Source: a bacterium ADurb.Bin243 (GTDB taxonomy: Bacteria; Muiribacteriota; UBA9980). From it: a stretch of DNA of 52,875 nt. The DNA lies in NCBI GenBank assembly GCA_002069765.1, contig MWBZ01000022.1, positions 1-52,875 of the forward strand, in the 5' to 3' direction. Made by a program: the position numbers and the translations under genes. Numbering within the stretch: the stretch's first letter is position 1; the number at the start of each line of letters is the position of its first letter. The notes under the pieces are model-generated. The model was given only the letters and a program-made list of their open reading frames with translations, searched no databases and was not told the DNA's origin. Positions 31,244 through 40,291 of the stretch are shown piece after piece.

Positions 31244-32509
31244 TTAATTTCTTATGAAGGCGAGAGGATTTAAAGGCCTTCCGTATTTTCTGACTTCAAA
31301 GTGCAGGTGATATCCGGTGGAAGTTCCGGTGTCGCCGACGTTTCCTATAGTGGTGGACGAATTGACCGTCTGGCCTTTTTTTACTTTTATGCTGGACATG
31401 TGCGCGTAACGAGTGGTGTAGCCTTTCGGGTGTCTTATTTCGACCATTTTGCCATAGCCGCCGAGCCAGCCCGCGAATAATACGGTTCCGCCCATGGCGG
31501 GTTTAATGGCTCTGCCTTTGCCCGCTCCTATATCGACGCCCGTGTGCATGCTTGAATTGCCGTAAACCGGATGGATGCGCATTCCGAACTTAGATGTCAC
31601 CACCCCTCTGACGGGCCACTTAAAAACCCGGCGTTTATTTTTTGCGCTTTTTATAATATCTGACAGCGGGTCGGCTTCTTTTGACGAAGCCGGGCTTAAT
31701 TTCGATCCGGTCTTTTTTGCGTCTTTCGCGGGCGCGTTAGATGCGCCGTTAATTTTGGACGACGCGTTTTTAGCGCTTCTGGAAGACTTGAGTATGCTGT
31801 CTATATTTCCGTTATCGCCTTCGGAATTTAAATTTGCCGCGTTTACGTTTTGTTCCTGCGTTTTTTCGTTTCTGGCCGTGGCTTTAGCCTGTTGAGCGTC
31901 GCCGGAAGTTTGAACTATCATTATTTTCTGGCCGATGTAAAGCCTGTAGCTATCGGAAAAACCGTTCAGTTTTTTTATCGTGTCAAGAGGCACTGAATAT
32001 AATTTTGCTAGATCGGAAAGTTTTTCGCCGCGCGAAAGAGTATGAAATATTATTTTTTTGCCGTATGGAATATCGATTACTTCGCTTGCGTTGCCGATTT
32101 GAGTTTTTGCGGCAGCGGCCGAATCCGAAGAGCGTTCCGCCGTTATTTTAAGAGGCTTAAGCTCTATTTTTTCTTCGCCGAAAGGCGAGCTTACTTCTAC
32201 CTGCGGGCGATATTCTTCGATCTGTGAAGAGCGCTGGACCGAAACGACCATTTTTTCGGGCACGGCCTGATCGTTTGACGAAAGCGTCGTAACGACGTTA
32301 GACAGCGTTTTTAAAAGGTGATTAGCGCCTTTAGCGCTGCTTTTTTCGCCGCCCTGCATATTTAAAAAAGAGTTTTGAAATTTATGGGTTAAAGTAAGCC
32401 CGGTTTCTTCTTTTGAATATTTTATAAAAAGAATGACGATCGATTGAAAGAAAATCGATATGAACAATACTATTAAAAGATAAGCAAATAGCTTCTTGAG
32501 TGTATTCAA
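31244..32509 (-). CDS. Membrane-anchored LysM and M23 peptidase
   Basis: This 421-residue protein starts at TTG with GGAGG 6 bases upstream. One membrane anchor lies at about 7-30 and a LysM domain at about 168-215 ('HTLSRGEKLSDLAKLYSVPLDTIKKLNGF...LYIGQKIMI'). After a Ser/Ala/Lys-rich linker comes a C-terminal M23 domain (about 310-415) with zinc ligands in 'HTGVD' and 'HLHFE' plus 'YAHMSS'. It should cleave or bind peptidoglycan crosslinks in the periplasm; both metal-ligand motifs are intact, so an active endopeptidase is more likely than an EnvC-type pseudo-enzyme. It is monocistronic. Confidence 0.9.
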   Translation of the reverse strand: MNTLKKLFAYLLIVLFISIFFQSIVILFIKYSKEETGLTLTHKFQNSFLNMQGGEKSSAKGANHLLKTLSNVVTTLSSNDQAVPEKMVVSVQRSSQIEEYRPQVEVSSPFGEEKIELKPLKITAERSSDSAAAAKTQIGNASEVIDIPYGKKIIFHTLSRGEKLSDLAKLYSVPLDTIKKLNGFSDSYRLYIGQKIMIVQTSGDAQQAKATARNEKTQEQNVNAANLNSEGDNGNIDSILKSSRSAKNASSKINGASNAPAKDAKKTGSKLSPASSKEADPLSDIIKSAKNKRRVFKWPVRGVVTSKFGMRIHPVYGNSSMHTGVDIGAGKGRAIKPAMGGTVLFAGWLGGYGKMVEIRHPKGYTTRYAHMSSIKVKKGQTVNSSTTIGNVGDTGTSTGYHLHFEVRKYGRPLNPLAFIRN

Positions 32510-32876
32510 ATTCTACCTCCGATACAGTGAACATTCAACGGTTGTGTTACGAACAAAAGTGCGACAGTGTTTTAAAAATACTAAATTCGATTCTGCGAAA
32601 AAATCTATGGCTAATGGTGAAAAACAATGAAAAATGTCTATTTAATTGTATCTTTTAACTGATTGTATATCCTTCCTTTCAGAAAATGAGCGTAAATTTC
32701 ATTTTAATTATCGGCAAAAGTTTATAAAAATTAATTTTTTCACAATAAATATAGCTTTTAAAAGTAAAAATATGCAAGGCCCAAATAAAAAAAACGGGAG
32801 GAATTCCCGTTTTTTAATTTAAGCCCTTTATATTGAATTAAATAGTATGTGAATTTATTATTTATGCCGCCCGATA
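32510..32876. other. Intergenic region between atpG and the M23 peptidase gene
   Basis: 367 AT-rich bases. They hold the atp operon terminator (32786-32815) and the 5' region of the peptidase gene, including its GGAGG SD (32516-32520). No open frame resembling AtpD or AtpC and no RNA gene is visible. Confidence 0.7.
32786..32815. terminator. Terminator of the atp operon
   Basis: AAAACGGGA (32791-32799) pairs with TCCCGTTTT (32805-32813), with A- and T-runs on both sides. It follows the atpG stop on the minus strand by about 60 bases. Confidence 0.88.
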
Positions 32877-33785
32877 TTATTCCTGAGCTTTTTTTAGAGC
32901 GTTTACGCCGCCGACTATATCGAGTATTTCGGCCGTTATCGATTCCTGGCGCGCTCTATTTAATATGAGCGTGAGCTCGCCTATGAGTTCGCTCGCCTTA
33001 TCGGTGGCGGAGCTCATCGTTATCATTCTGGTGCCCTGCTCGGAGCATGACGATTCGACTATGGCGTTAAAAATAAGCATTTTTACATAGCGCGGCAAAA
33101 GGTAGTTTAGAATATCGCTCGAGTTCGGCTCGAATTTGAAATCGTTGGCGACCGTCTGAACGGTGGACTGCGCGGTAAATTCCCTGCGTTTCAAATCGAG
33201 AGGCAGTATTTTATCTACGGTTATTTTATAGGTTATGGTTGAAACATAGCGTGTGTACAACACCTGGATATCTTTGGATATGGCGGAGTCGTAAACGTGA
33301 AGAACTTCGTTGACTACGGATTCTATATCGTCGAATTTAGGGTCCGGTTTGTTCAGCGGCATATTGAATATTACTTTATAGCCGCGTTTTTTAAGATAAT
33401 CATAGCCTTTGGTGCCTATGGATATAACGACGGTTTCATAGTCTTCGGCTTTTGATCTTTTGATAATATTTTCGGCCTCTTTGCAGATATTTATATTAAA
33501 AGAACCGCAAAGGCCTTTGTCTCCGGTAACGACGATAAGGCAGCGGACCCTGGGGGCTTCGGCAATATCGGCTGCGCTGAGCACGAAAGGATGCTTGTGT
33601 TCCGCGAGATACGAAGCCATATCGGCGATCATTTCTTTTATGCGCTTAAAATAAGCGCTTATGCCGCCCAAACGGACCTGCGCCCTTTTGAATTTAGCTG
33701 CGGAAACCATTTTCATGGCGCGCGTAATATGCTGTATCGATATAATCGATTTTATCTTTCTTTTTATTTCTTTTGCCTGTTTCAT
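32877..33785 (-). CDS. atpG: ATP synthase F1 gamma subunit
   Basis: This 302-residue central-stalk subunit begins 'KQAKEIKRKIKSIISIQHITRAMKMVSAAKFKRAQ', the conserved N-terminal helix, and ends with the C-terminal helix block 'TRMITMSSATDKASELIGELTLILNRARQESITAEILDIVGG'. It rotates inside the alpha3beta3 hexamer. It lies 25 bases after atpA with SD GGAG. It is the last gene of this operon: a terminator follows, not atpD. The length is slightly above the usual 285-290. Confidence 0.96.
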   Translation of the reverse strand: MKQAKEIKRKIKSIISIQHITRAMKMVSAAKFKRAQVRLGGISAYFKRIKEMIADMASYLAEHKHPFVLSAADIAEAPRVRCLIVVTGDKGLCGSFNINICKEAENIIKRSKAEDYETVVISIGTKGYDYLKKRGYKVIFNMPLNKPDPKFDDIESVVNEVLHVYDSAISKDIQVLYTRYVSTITYKITVDKILPLDLKRREFTAQSTVQTVANDFKFEPNSSDILNYLLPRYVKMLIFNAIVESSCSEQGTRMITMSSATDKASELIGELTLILNRARQESITAEILDIVGGVNALKKAQE

Positions 33786-33810
33786 GTTTTATTACTCCGG
33801 TAGAGGCTTG

Positions 33811-35334
33811 TTATTTGTTGTATTTTTCCTTGTTAAAAATAGCGAAATATTCGCCGCAGCTCTTTTTTAGCAACTCGCTCGTCGTGTTATCGAGGGTTTT
33901 GCTCTTTTTGATTTCAACGGCTATCTGCGGGTATTTATCGTCTATATATTTAATGAAGCCGCTTTCGAAGGCGCTGACGTCGCTCGTTGACAGATCGTCG
34001 AGAAGCCCCCATGTGCCTACGGCGATAATAGCTATCTGGTGCTCGACTTCCATGGGATGATACTGCGGCTGCTTGAGCACTTCGGTGAGCTTCTGGCCGC
34101 GGTTGAGCTGGGCCCTGGTGGCTTTATCGAGATCAGATGCGAACTGAGCGAACGCCTGGAGTTCTCTGAACTGAGCCATGTCTATACGGAGGCGGCCTGC
34201 GATCTGCTTCATCGCTTTGATCTGGGCGTTGCCGCCGACGCGCGAAACGGATATGCCGACGTTGATGGCGGGGCGGATTCCCGAATAAAACAGGTCTGAT
34301 TCAAGATAAATCTGGCCGTCGGTTATTGAAATTACGTTCGTGGGAACGTAAGCCGAAACGTCGCCGGCCTGTGTTTCTATTATAGGCAGCGCGGTAAGCG
34401 AACCGCCGCCGTTTTTGTCGCTGAATTTGCAGGCCCTTTCGAGGAGTCTCGAATGCAGGTAAAATATATCGCCCGGGTAAGCTTCGCGTCCGGGCGGCCT
34501 TCTGAGAAGAAGCGATACCTGGCGGTAAGCCGCTGCGTGTTTGGAAAGGTCGTCGTAAATTACGAGCGCGTGCTTGCCGTTATTTCTGAAATATTCGCCT
34601 ATGGCGCATCCTGCGTAAGGCGCTATGAATTGCTGCGACGCGGGATCGGATGCCGTGGCCGAAACTACGGTGGTGTAGTCCATGGCTTTGTTCTGTTCGA
34701 GAGTTCTGATAACCTGCGCAACGGTAGAACGCTTCTGGCCTATTGCCACGTAAACGCAATGTACGTCCTTGCCGCGCTGGTTTATGATGGTGTCTATGGC
34801 TATGGCCGTTTTACCGGTGGCGCGGTCGCCTATTATGAGTTCGCGCTGGCCGCGGCCGATAGGTATCATGGCGTCGATGGCCTTTATGCCCGTTTGAAGG
34901 GGCTCTTTAACGGGCTGTCTTTCGACGACGCCGGGGGCTTTTGATTCGATCGGAAGATATTGCTTGGCGGTTATGGGGCCTTTGCCGTCGAGGGGCCGGC
35001 CGAGCGCGTCAACTACGCGGCCTACGAGTTCGGGGCCGACCGGAACGGATATGATTCTGCCGGTGCAGCGGGCCGTGTCGCCTTCTTTGATAAGCTTGTC
35101 GTCGCCGAGCAATATACAGCCGACTGAATTTTCTTCAAGGTTTAAAGCCAGGCCGTAAACGTCGTTGGGAAACTCGATAAGCTCTCCTGCCATAGCGTTT
35201 TCGAGTCCATGGATGCGGGCGATGGAGTCGCCCACCGTAACTACGGTTCCCACCTGGTCAAGGTGCAGCGCCGTGTCGAACTTATTTATTTCCTGAGTCA
35301 ATATCTTAACCACTTCATCTGGTCTGATAGCCAT
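33811..35334 (-). CDS. atpA: ATP synthase F1 alpha subunit
   Basis: This 507-residue protein has the P-loop GDRATGKT at 169-176, '[12 protein letters not shown]', '[26 protein letters not shown]' and 'GISVSRVGG', which contains the Arg that reaches into the beta active site. Alpha forms the non-catalytic nucleotide sites of F1 and docks the delta subunit through its N-terminus. SD GGGGGAAG. Operon order b-delta-alpha-gamma is standard. No irregularity is visible. Confidence 0.98.
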   Translation of the reverse strand: MAIRPDEVVKILTQEINKFDTALHLDQVGTVVTVGDSIARIHGLENAMAGELIEFPNDVYGLALNLEENSVGCILLGDDKLIKEGDTARCTGRIISVPVGPELVGRVVDALGRPLDGKGPITAKQYLPIESKAPGVVERQPVKEPLQTGIKAIDAMIPIGRGQRELIIGDRATGKTAIAIDTIINQRGKDVHCVYVAIGQKRSTVAQVIRTLEQNKAMDYTTVVSATASDPASQQFIAPYAGCAIGEYFRNNGKHALVIYDDLSKHAAAYRQVSLLLRRPPGREAYPGDIFYLHSRLLERACKFSDKNGGGSLTALPIIETQAGDVSAYVPTNVISITDGQIYLESDLFYSGIRPAINVGISVSRVGGNAQIKAMKQIAGRLRIDMAQFRELQAFAQFASDLDKATRAQLNRGQKLTEVLKQPQYHPMEVEHQIAIIAVGTWGLLDDLSTSDVSAFESGFIKYIDDKYPQIAVEIKKSKTLDNTTSELLKKSCGEYFAIFNKEKYNK

Positions 35335-35398
35335 TTATCACTTCCCCCATTCGCTTGTATCGAATAATTAAATGCTTTCGTAAAGTAAGGCGCGCCGG

Positions 35399-35998
35399 TT
35401 ATTTTTCGACGTCGATGACGCGGGACGCTTCGGGCGCGGAGTCTAAAATCCCTATGAGTTCGTCGCGGCGCATCTGTTCATTGAGGGTATTGAGCATTCT
35501 CGACACGCGCCAGTCGATTACGTCGTCGCCGATTCTAACGAGAATGCCGCCTATGATTTCAGGCTTAACCCTGTTTTTTATTTCGAGTTTCAATCCGCTG
35601 AGACTTTCGAGGCGGCTCTTGAGTTCCTCGGATTGCGAGGCCTCCAGAGGGAACGCCGTCTGCACGTCGGCCATGTAAATGCCCTTAAGCCTTTTAACTT
35701 CGATCTGGTAATGCTTTAAGATCATCCCGATTTCGTAAATGCGGCGTTTTTCTATGAGCAGCCTCATGAAGTTATATACGGTTTTACTAATATGCTCTTT
35801 CCAGAGCTTATCTATAAGTTCGAACTTTTCGGCCCTTTTTATGCGCGGATGAGTGAATATTTTTGTGAGGCGCGCGTCCGATTTTAGAGTTTGAATGATA
35901 AACTCGATGTCCTGTTCGAATCTTTGCGTTTCGCCTTCGCCGTGCGCGAGCCTCAGGAGGGCCTCCGCGTAACGCTTTGCTGCTACCGCTTCTGCCAC
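35399..35998 (-). CDS. atpH: ATP synthase F1 delta subunit
   Basis: This 199-residue OSCP/delta protein has the family opening 'VAKRYAEALLRLA', 'FTHPRIKRAEKFELI' and the closing 'NRVKPEIIGGILVRIGDDVIDWRVSRML'. It links the peripheral stalk (b) to the top of alpha3beta3. Its start overlaps the end of atpF by 16 bases, indicating translational coupling. The C-terminal tail of about 25 residues extends past the usual family end. Confidence 0.95.
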   Translation of the reverse strand: MAEAVAAKRYAEALLRLAHGEGETQRFEQDIEFIIQTLKSDARLTKIFTHPRIKRAEKFELIDKLWKEHISKTVYNFMRLLIEKRRIYEIGMILKHYQIEVKRLKGIYMADVQTAFPLEASQSEELKSRLESLSGLKLEIKNRVKPEIIGGILVRIGDDVIDWRVSRMLNTLNEQMRRDELIGILDSAPEASRVIDVEK

Positions 35999-36480
35999 TC
36001 TATGTCACCAACTTTTTGTATGAAATCGCCTATCATGGTTTTATGGCGGTTTACATCGATTTCCTGTTTTAATATTTTCGAGGCTATCTGGATTGAAAGG
36101 TCGCTCAGGTAATCCTGAAGCTTGTCCAGTTCTTTTTTAGTTTCGATTTCTATTTTAGCTATGCCTTTATCGATTATGAGCTGGGCTTCGCGGCGGGCCT
36201 CTTCGAGGATTTCCTCGCGCTGGCGCTGCGCGGCTTTAATTTCGTTGCGCTTGATTTCGTCTATTTCAAGCTGGATTTTCTTTATCTTTTCATCGTGGGC
36301 TTTTTTTAAATTTTCCGCGGCTTCGCGGTCTTCTTCGATCTTTTTGTAGAGAAGCTCGATATCGAGCTGGCGCTTTTTAAGCACCTGGCCTACGGGAGTG
36401 AAAAGAAAACGGTTTAGCACATATAAGACTATGAAAAAATTTATGAATTGCCAGAGTAAATTAATGTTAATATCTAACAT
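35983..36480 (-). CDS. atpF: ATP synthase Fo b subunit
   Basis: This 165-residue protein has one N-terminal membrane helix ('INLLWQFINFFIVLYVLNRFLFTPV') followed by a long charged right-handed coiled coil (about 35-150). It is the peripheral stalk of the synthase. Only one b-type gene is present, so it should form a homodimer. SD GAGAGGGG. It is separated from atpE by 140 bases containing a nested stem-loop. Confidence 0.95.
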   Translation of the reverse strand: MLDININLLWQFINFFIVLYVLNRFLFTPVGQVLKKRQLDIELLYKKIEEDREAAENLKKAHDEKIKKIQLEIDEIKRNEIKAAQRQREEILEEARREAQLIIDKGIAKIEIETKKELDKLQDYLSDLSIQIASKILKQEIDVNRHKTMIGDFIQKVGDIEWQKR

Positions 36481-36547
36481 TATGCAGCCCCTCTCATGCC
36501 GTAAGTAAATGGGTGAGCGTTAAAAACTTCATGCGCGGGCATTTGCG

Positions 36548-36595
36548 GCGGGCGACCCCGATTACGGCCGTTCCGTAATAAAGGCGTCGGCCCGC
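36548..36595 (-). other. Nested stem-loop in the atpE-atpF intercistronic gap
   Basis: Outer arms GCGGGCGAC (36548-36556) and GTC-G-GCCCGC (36586-36595) pair with one bulged G. An inner perfect hairpin ATTACGG/CCGTAAT (36561-36567, 36573-36579) sits inside. It is placed to protect or partly terminate the transcript after atpE, which encodes the multicopy subunit. Confidence 0.55.
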
Positions 36596-36620
36596 TTATA
36601 TGCCGTGCGTTCTTATATTA

Positions 36621-36866
36621 TTACCATCTTACGAACAGGAGGATAAGCGATATAACCAGGCAATAAATCGCGAGGGATTCGATAAGCGCGAGGCCTATAA
36701 TCATCGTGGTACGGATTTCGCCGGCGGACTGAGGCTGTCTTGCGATGCCTTCGAGGGCGGCTACTATCGATTTACCCTGTGCCAGAGCCGCTCCGAACGC
36801 GCCGATCGCGATGCAAAGCGACGAGAAGATTACACTCCATACGTGAAGGTCTAACTGAAGATTCAT
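36621..36866 (-). CDS. atpE: ATP synthase Fo c subunit, Na+-type ligand set
   Basis: This 81-residue helical hairpin has the conserved loop ARQP (42-45) and ion-carrying Glu63 in '[10 protein letters not shown]'. Aligning through ARQP, Gln30 ('ALAQG') falls on Gln32 of the Ilyobacter Na+-binding c subunit, and Glu63-Ser64 on Glu65-Ser66. The Thr67 equivalent is Leu65. The ring could therefore carry Na+ or be promiscuous, although similar Q/ES sequences occur in Geobacter-type c subunits whose ion I do not know to be proven. SD AAAGGGGA. Confidence 0.95.
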   Translation of the reverse strand: MNLQLDLHVWSVIFSSLCIAIGAFGAALAQGKSIVAALEGIARQPQSAGEIRTTMIIGLALIESLAIYCLVISLILLFVRW

Positions 36867-36943
36867 TAAAATTCCCCTTTCATAATTTTTAATGGTTTTG
36901 TTTGTTTGGTTTATTTAAAAAAACTTGAACGCGTTATTGATTT

Positions 36944-37813
36944 TTAATGCGAATGTTTTCCGGTTTTATCGTCGTGCCCGTCTTCGTGGTGCTCTTCATG
37001 CGGGAGCGCGCCGGAAATGTAGGCCATCGTGAGCATCGTGAAAACCAGCGCCTGTATAAGGCATGAGAAGCACGCCAGAAAAAGCATGGGCAGGTGGAAA
37101 AACGGAAAGTAAGCCTTGACGCCGAGAAAAAACAGTATGCATATGGCGATATCTTCGCCTCTGATATTTCCGAAAAGTCGTATTGACAGGGACAGCGGGC
37201 GCGCCAGCTCTCCTATTATGTGTATTGGAATCATAAGCGGCGCGAGCCACCAGATATCGCCGGCGAAGTGCTTCAAATATTTCAGGCCCTGAGTTTTAAG
37301 GCCGAAGTAGTGTATCGAGAAGAAAGTGACGAGGGCGAGGGCTGCCGTGGTATTTAAGTTTGCGGTAGGCGCCTCGAGTCCCGGAATGAGGCCCAGGTAG
37401 TTGGAAAACAGTATGTAAATAAAAAGCGAACCTATCAGAACGAGAAACTTGCGGCCGGCAGGCCCCATCATGCTGACTACGTAATTATCGAGCGATTCGT
37501 AAATGAGTTCTAAAAAGTTCTGTCCGGCGGATATATGCCTTAATTTAAGGCCTTGCGAGCAATACGCCAGGAAAGCCGTCAGCGCCGCGATTATTATAAG
37601 GCTCATCATTACCACTACGAAATGATGCCCGCCGACGGAATGAAAAGTGTGCTCGATCCAGTGGCGGTTGAAGATTATGGAAGGCTCTATCATCGAAGCG
37701 GATGAAGCCGACGCGCTGACTTCGCCTGTGCCGGAAGCGGCGGCCGAGGCCAGTGATAAAACGGGATAGCTGACGCCGGATATGCCGATAGCGGTTGAAA
37801 CCGAATTTAACAT
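36944..37813 (-). CDS. atpB: ATP synthase Fo a subunit
   Basis: This is a polytopic membrane protein of about 289 residues. The stator Arg is in 'ELARPLSLSIRLFGNIRGED', with 'LGLIPGLEAPTANLNTTAALAL' before it. The C-terminal tail is His/Asp-rich (HEEHHEDGHDDKTGKHSH) and the N-terminus has a Ser/Ala-rich extension of about 45 residues before the first family block. An in-frame ATG at 37828 exists, but GGAGA lies inside that version and 8 bases before the ATG at 37813, so the latter is preferred. It is the first gene of the operon; no atpI precedes it. Confidence 0.95.
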   Translation of the reverse strand: MLNSVSTAIGISGVSYPVLSLASAAASGTGEVSASASSASMIEPSIIFNRHWIEHTFHSVGGHHFVVVMMSLIIIAALTAFLAYCSQGLKLRHISAGQNFLELIYESLDNYVVSMMGPAGRKFLVLIGSLFIYILFSNYLGLIPGLEAPTANLNTTAALALVTFFSIHYFGLKTQGLKYLKHFAGDIWWLAPLMIPIHIIGELARPLSLSIRLFGNIRGEDIAICILFFLGVKAYFPFFHLPMLFLACFSCLIQALVFTMLTMAYISGALPHEEHHEDGHDDKTGKHSH

Positions 37814-38021
37814 GCAGTCATTCTCCATAATATTAAAGTATTTTTAATCTATGAAACATTCATTACTTAAAATTTTTTTAATAATATCAAATTTTTTTTA
37901 AAAATGCAATATTTTTATTAAAAAAAGTGGCTCCGTTTATGGCTAAACTTTTTGTGAAGGGCAGAAACGTCTTTAAACACGGAAAATGGGAGCGTCGTAT
38001 GGAACGCGGAAAAATTTTATG

Positions 38022-38050
38022 TTGAAAATTTAGTCGAAATGTATTAAAAT
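38022..38050 (+). promoter_or_regulatory. Promoter for the HD-GYP gene
   Basis: TTGAAA (38022-38027), 17 bases, TAAAAT (38045-38050). Confidence 0.6.
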
Positions 38051-38092
38051 TAATGCAATATTTTAAATATACAAAGAAGGCGGTCGCATAAA

Positions 38093-39139
38093 ATGAACTC
38101 GAAAGAAATTGGCCTTATAAAAAAGGTGGCTGAAATATTTGAAAAGAATAGAGACCACATATTGGAAAAATGGATAGAGCTGGTAAAGATAGAAAATATT
38201 ATTTCAAATGACGTGGAGCTTGGCTATTATAAAGACGGTTTTAAAAAGCTCATCGAAGATTTTTCTTTTTACCTTAAAGACGCCGACTTCGAAGGATATT
38301 ACAGGGGCAATTCGGAGCTGGCCAAAGAAATCGCATATAACGACATTTCATACCCTAAATTCGTCGAAGCGTTTCATCTGTTCGAAGACAGCTATAACGA
38401 TCTGCTGTCCAGAAATATCGCTCATTCCGAGCTTCTGCGCTGCCTCGGAGCGATCGATAAGCTTCATCATACCACCATTTCCCGCGTATCGCAGGCTTAT
38501 TTCGAGATAAACGACGTTACCGTATTCGCGCTTGCCAAGCTTGCGGAACTGCGCGACCCGGAAACCGGGTATCATCTCGAACGCACTCGCGAATATTCGG
38601 TTATGCTGGCTACTGAAATAGGCTGCGCGGAAGATTTCGTCAACAATATTTATAAAGTCGGGCCGCTCCACGATATCGGAAAGGTCGGAATACCTGACAG
38701 GGTTTTGCTGAAGCCTGGCGCGCTGACGGACGAAGAATACGCCGAAATGAAAAAGCATCCCGTTATAGGCGCCGACGTTATTTTAAGCATTATCGCCGAT
38801 CATCATATCAGCAGAGGCTATCTTCTTATGGCGAAGGATATAATTTTGCACCATCATGAAAAATACGACGGCACTGGCTATCCGTGCGGGCTCAAGGGAG
38901 AAGAGATTCCCCTGGCGGCCAGGATATTTTCAATAGTGGACGCCTACGACGCCATCGTTTCGAAAAGGCCTTATAAACCAGCGCTGCCGCATGAAGAAGC
39001 GCTTAAGCGGATAAAAAAAGATTCGGGAACGCATTTCGATCCGGTTCTGGTCGAAGCTTTTTTTCGCATACATGAAAAGCTTCATGCGACCTATGAAAGA
39101 TATAAAGAAGACTTTAAGTTCGGCGTTAAAGTGAGATAG
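38093..39139 (+). CDS. HD-GYP domain phosphodiesterase
   Basis: This 348-residue protein has a helical N-terminal region (about 1-135: 'KWIELVKIENII', 'FVEAFHLFEDSYNDLLSR') resembling RsbRD/four-helix sensor bundles. The HD-GYP domain (about 140-330) has 'HDIGKVGIPD' at about 192 and 'HHEKYDGTGYP' at about 254, plus 'RIFSIVDAYDAIVSKRPYKPA'. HD-GYP proteins hydrolyse cyclic di-GMP (some cyclic GAMP) with a metal centre. All expected His/Asp positions and the GYP triad are intact. There is no membrane segment, so it is a soluble sensor. SD GAAGGCGG. A LOG gene follows 31 bases downstream. Confidence 0.92.
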   Translation: MNSKEIGLIKKVAEIFEKNRDHILEKWIELVKIENIISNDVELGYYKDGFKKLIEDFSFYLKDADFEGYYRGNSELAKEIAYNDISYPKFVEAFHLFEDSYNDLLSRNIAHSELLRCLGAIDKLHHTTISRVSQAYFEINDVTVFALAKLAELRDPETGYHLERTREYSVMLATEIGCAEDFVNNIYKVGPLHDIGKVGIPDRVLLKPGALTDEEYAEMKKHPVIGADVILSIIADHHISRGYLLMAKDIILHHHEKYDGTGYPCGLKGEEIPLAARIFSIVDAYDAIVSKRPYKPALPHEEALKRIKKDSGTHFDPVLVEAFFRIHEKLHATYERYKEDFKFGVKVR

Positions 39140-39170
39140 CTACATCAAATAGAGAAACGGGGAATGAAAA

Positions 39171-39770
39171 TTGATAAAAAAAATATGCGTTTTTTGCGGG
39201 TCTAATTCCGGCAATAAGCCGGAGTATGTTCAGGCGGCCCGGGAGCTTGGCGAAAATATGGCCGCAAGCGGCATCGATCTGGTTTACGGCGGCGGCAACG
39301 TCGGCATAATGGGCGAAATAGCCAACGCGGTTCTCGCGCGGGGCGGCAAAGCCGTCGGCGTGATTCCCAAAACTCTCGTAGATAAGGAACTCGCTCACCG
39401 TTCGCTCACCGAGCTTCGGGTCGTAAACACTATGCACGAGAGAAAAGCGCTTATGTCGGAGCTTTCCGACGCTTTTATAGCGCTTCCCGGCGGCATCGGC
39501 ACGCTCGAGGAATTTTTCGAAGTACTGACCTGGGCGCAGCTCGGTTTTCAGAAAAAGCCCTGCGCGCTTTTGAACACTTCGGGCTATTACGACCATCTTA
39601 TATCCTTTATAGGAAAAATGGTGAGCGACGGATTTTTACACGAAAGTCACCGCGGCCTTATGGTTATCGAAAAAAATCCGGCTGCCGTTATAGAAAAAAT
39701 AAAAAGCCATAAACCGGTGTGCACCGATAAATGGCTTAACGATTTTAATTTGAACCGTAACGATTATTAA
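39171..39770 (+). CDS. LOG-family (lysine-decarboxylase-like) phosphoribohydrolase
   Basis: This 199-residue protein starts at TTG (SD GGGGA). 'CVFCGSNSGNKPEY', 'LVYGGGNVGIMGEIANAV' and 'PGGIGTLEEFFEVLTWAQLG' are the LOG signature blocks, including the PGGxGTxxE nucleotide-binding motif at about 106. LOG enzymes cleave the ribose-phosphate from AMP or cytokinin nucleotides. Despite frequent annotation as lysine decarboxylase, that activity is not expected. It is probably cotranscribed with the HD-GYP gene. Confidence 0.9.
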   Translation: MIKKICVFCGSNSGNKPEYVQAARELGENMAASGIDLVYGGGNVGIMGEIANAVLARGGKAVGVIPKTLVDKELAHRSLTELRVVNTMHERKALMSELSDAFIALPGGIGTLEEFFEVLTWAQLGFQKKPCALLNTSGYYDHLISFIGKMVSDGFLHESHRGLMVIEKNPAAVIEKIKSHKPVCTDKWLNDFNLNRNDY

Positions 39771-39814
39771 TATATTTCGCTTTTTTTGTTTCGTGCGGGT
39801 AAGAGTATTTCTGA

Positions 39815-40291
39815 TTATTCGTTCAGCCGCAGCGTCCTTTCCTTGTTGATTCTGGAATCGAAAATTTTGACTTCGCGGTCGAGGACTTCTATTATGCGGA
39901 ATAATCCGCTGTCTTCGCTTTCGCCGTTCGTCATCTGGTAAATTTTATTGTTCAGGCAAAGGGTTGCGAATTTTCTATACGACGAACCCACTATAAAAGT
40001 CACTTTTATGGGCAGCGGTTCAATCGCGGGAACCGGCGTTTTTATTTTACGGTCTTTTTCGGAAGGGCCCTGCGGTTCTACCGGCGGCGGAGGCGTCAGA
40101 AGGACTTTGAAAGGGTCTTTGTCTTTTTGCTTCGGAGCGAATTCTTTCGAGTCGGGGTCCGGCGCCGCGGCGCCCTCTATATTTTCCGGCGCGCTGACGG
40201 ACGCAGGTTCACACCATGCCTTCGGCGCCGATATAAAACCCGTTAACGCGCATATCAAAATAGCGATAAGAAAAACAGTCGTCTTTTTCAT
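39815..40291 (-). CDS. Exported PilP-like protein (putative)
   Basis: This 158-residue protein has a signal peptide (MKKTTVFLIAILICALTGF...AWCE). A Pro-rich linker contains 'KDKDPFKVLLTPPPPVEPQG', reminiscent of the DPF/PP linker of PilP and GspC. The C-terminal beta domain is 'IKVTFIVGSSYRKFATLCLNNKIYQMTNGES' and 'FRIIEVLDREVKIF'. PilP links inner-membrane PilNO to the secretin in type IV pili. No pilMNOQ genes are adjacent, so it is an orphan, although minor pilins lie at the window start. SD GGAGG. The assignment is tentative. Confidence 0.45.
   Translation of the reverse strand: MKKTTVFLIAILICALTGFISAPKAWCEPASVSAPENIEGAAAPDPDSKEFAPKQKDKDPFKVLLTPPPPVEPQGPSEKDRKIKTPVPAIEPLPIKVTFIVGSSYRKFATLCLNNKIYQMTNGESEDSGLFRIIEVLDREVKIFDSRINKERTLRLNE

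Noticed and set aside
32510-32876. Hidden atpD or atpC fragment after atpG
   Set aside because: All frames are short and AT-rich. No P-loop or beta-subunit motif is visible.
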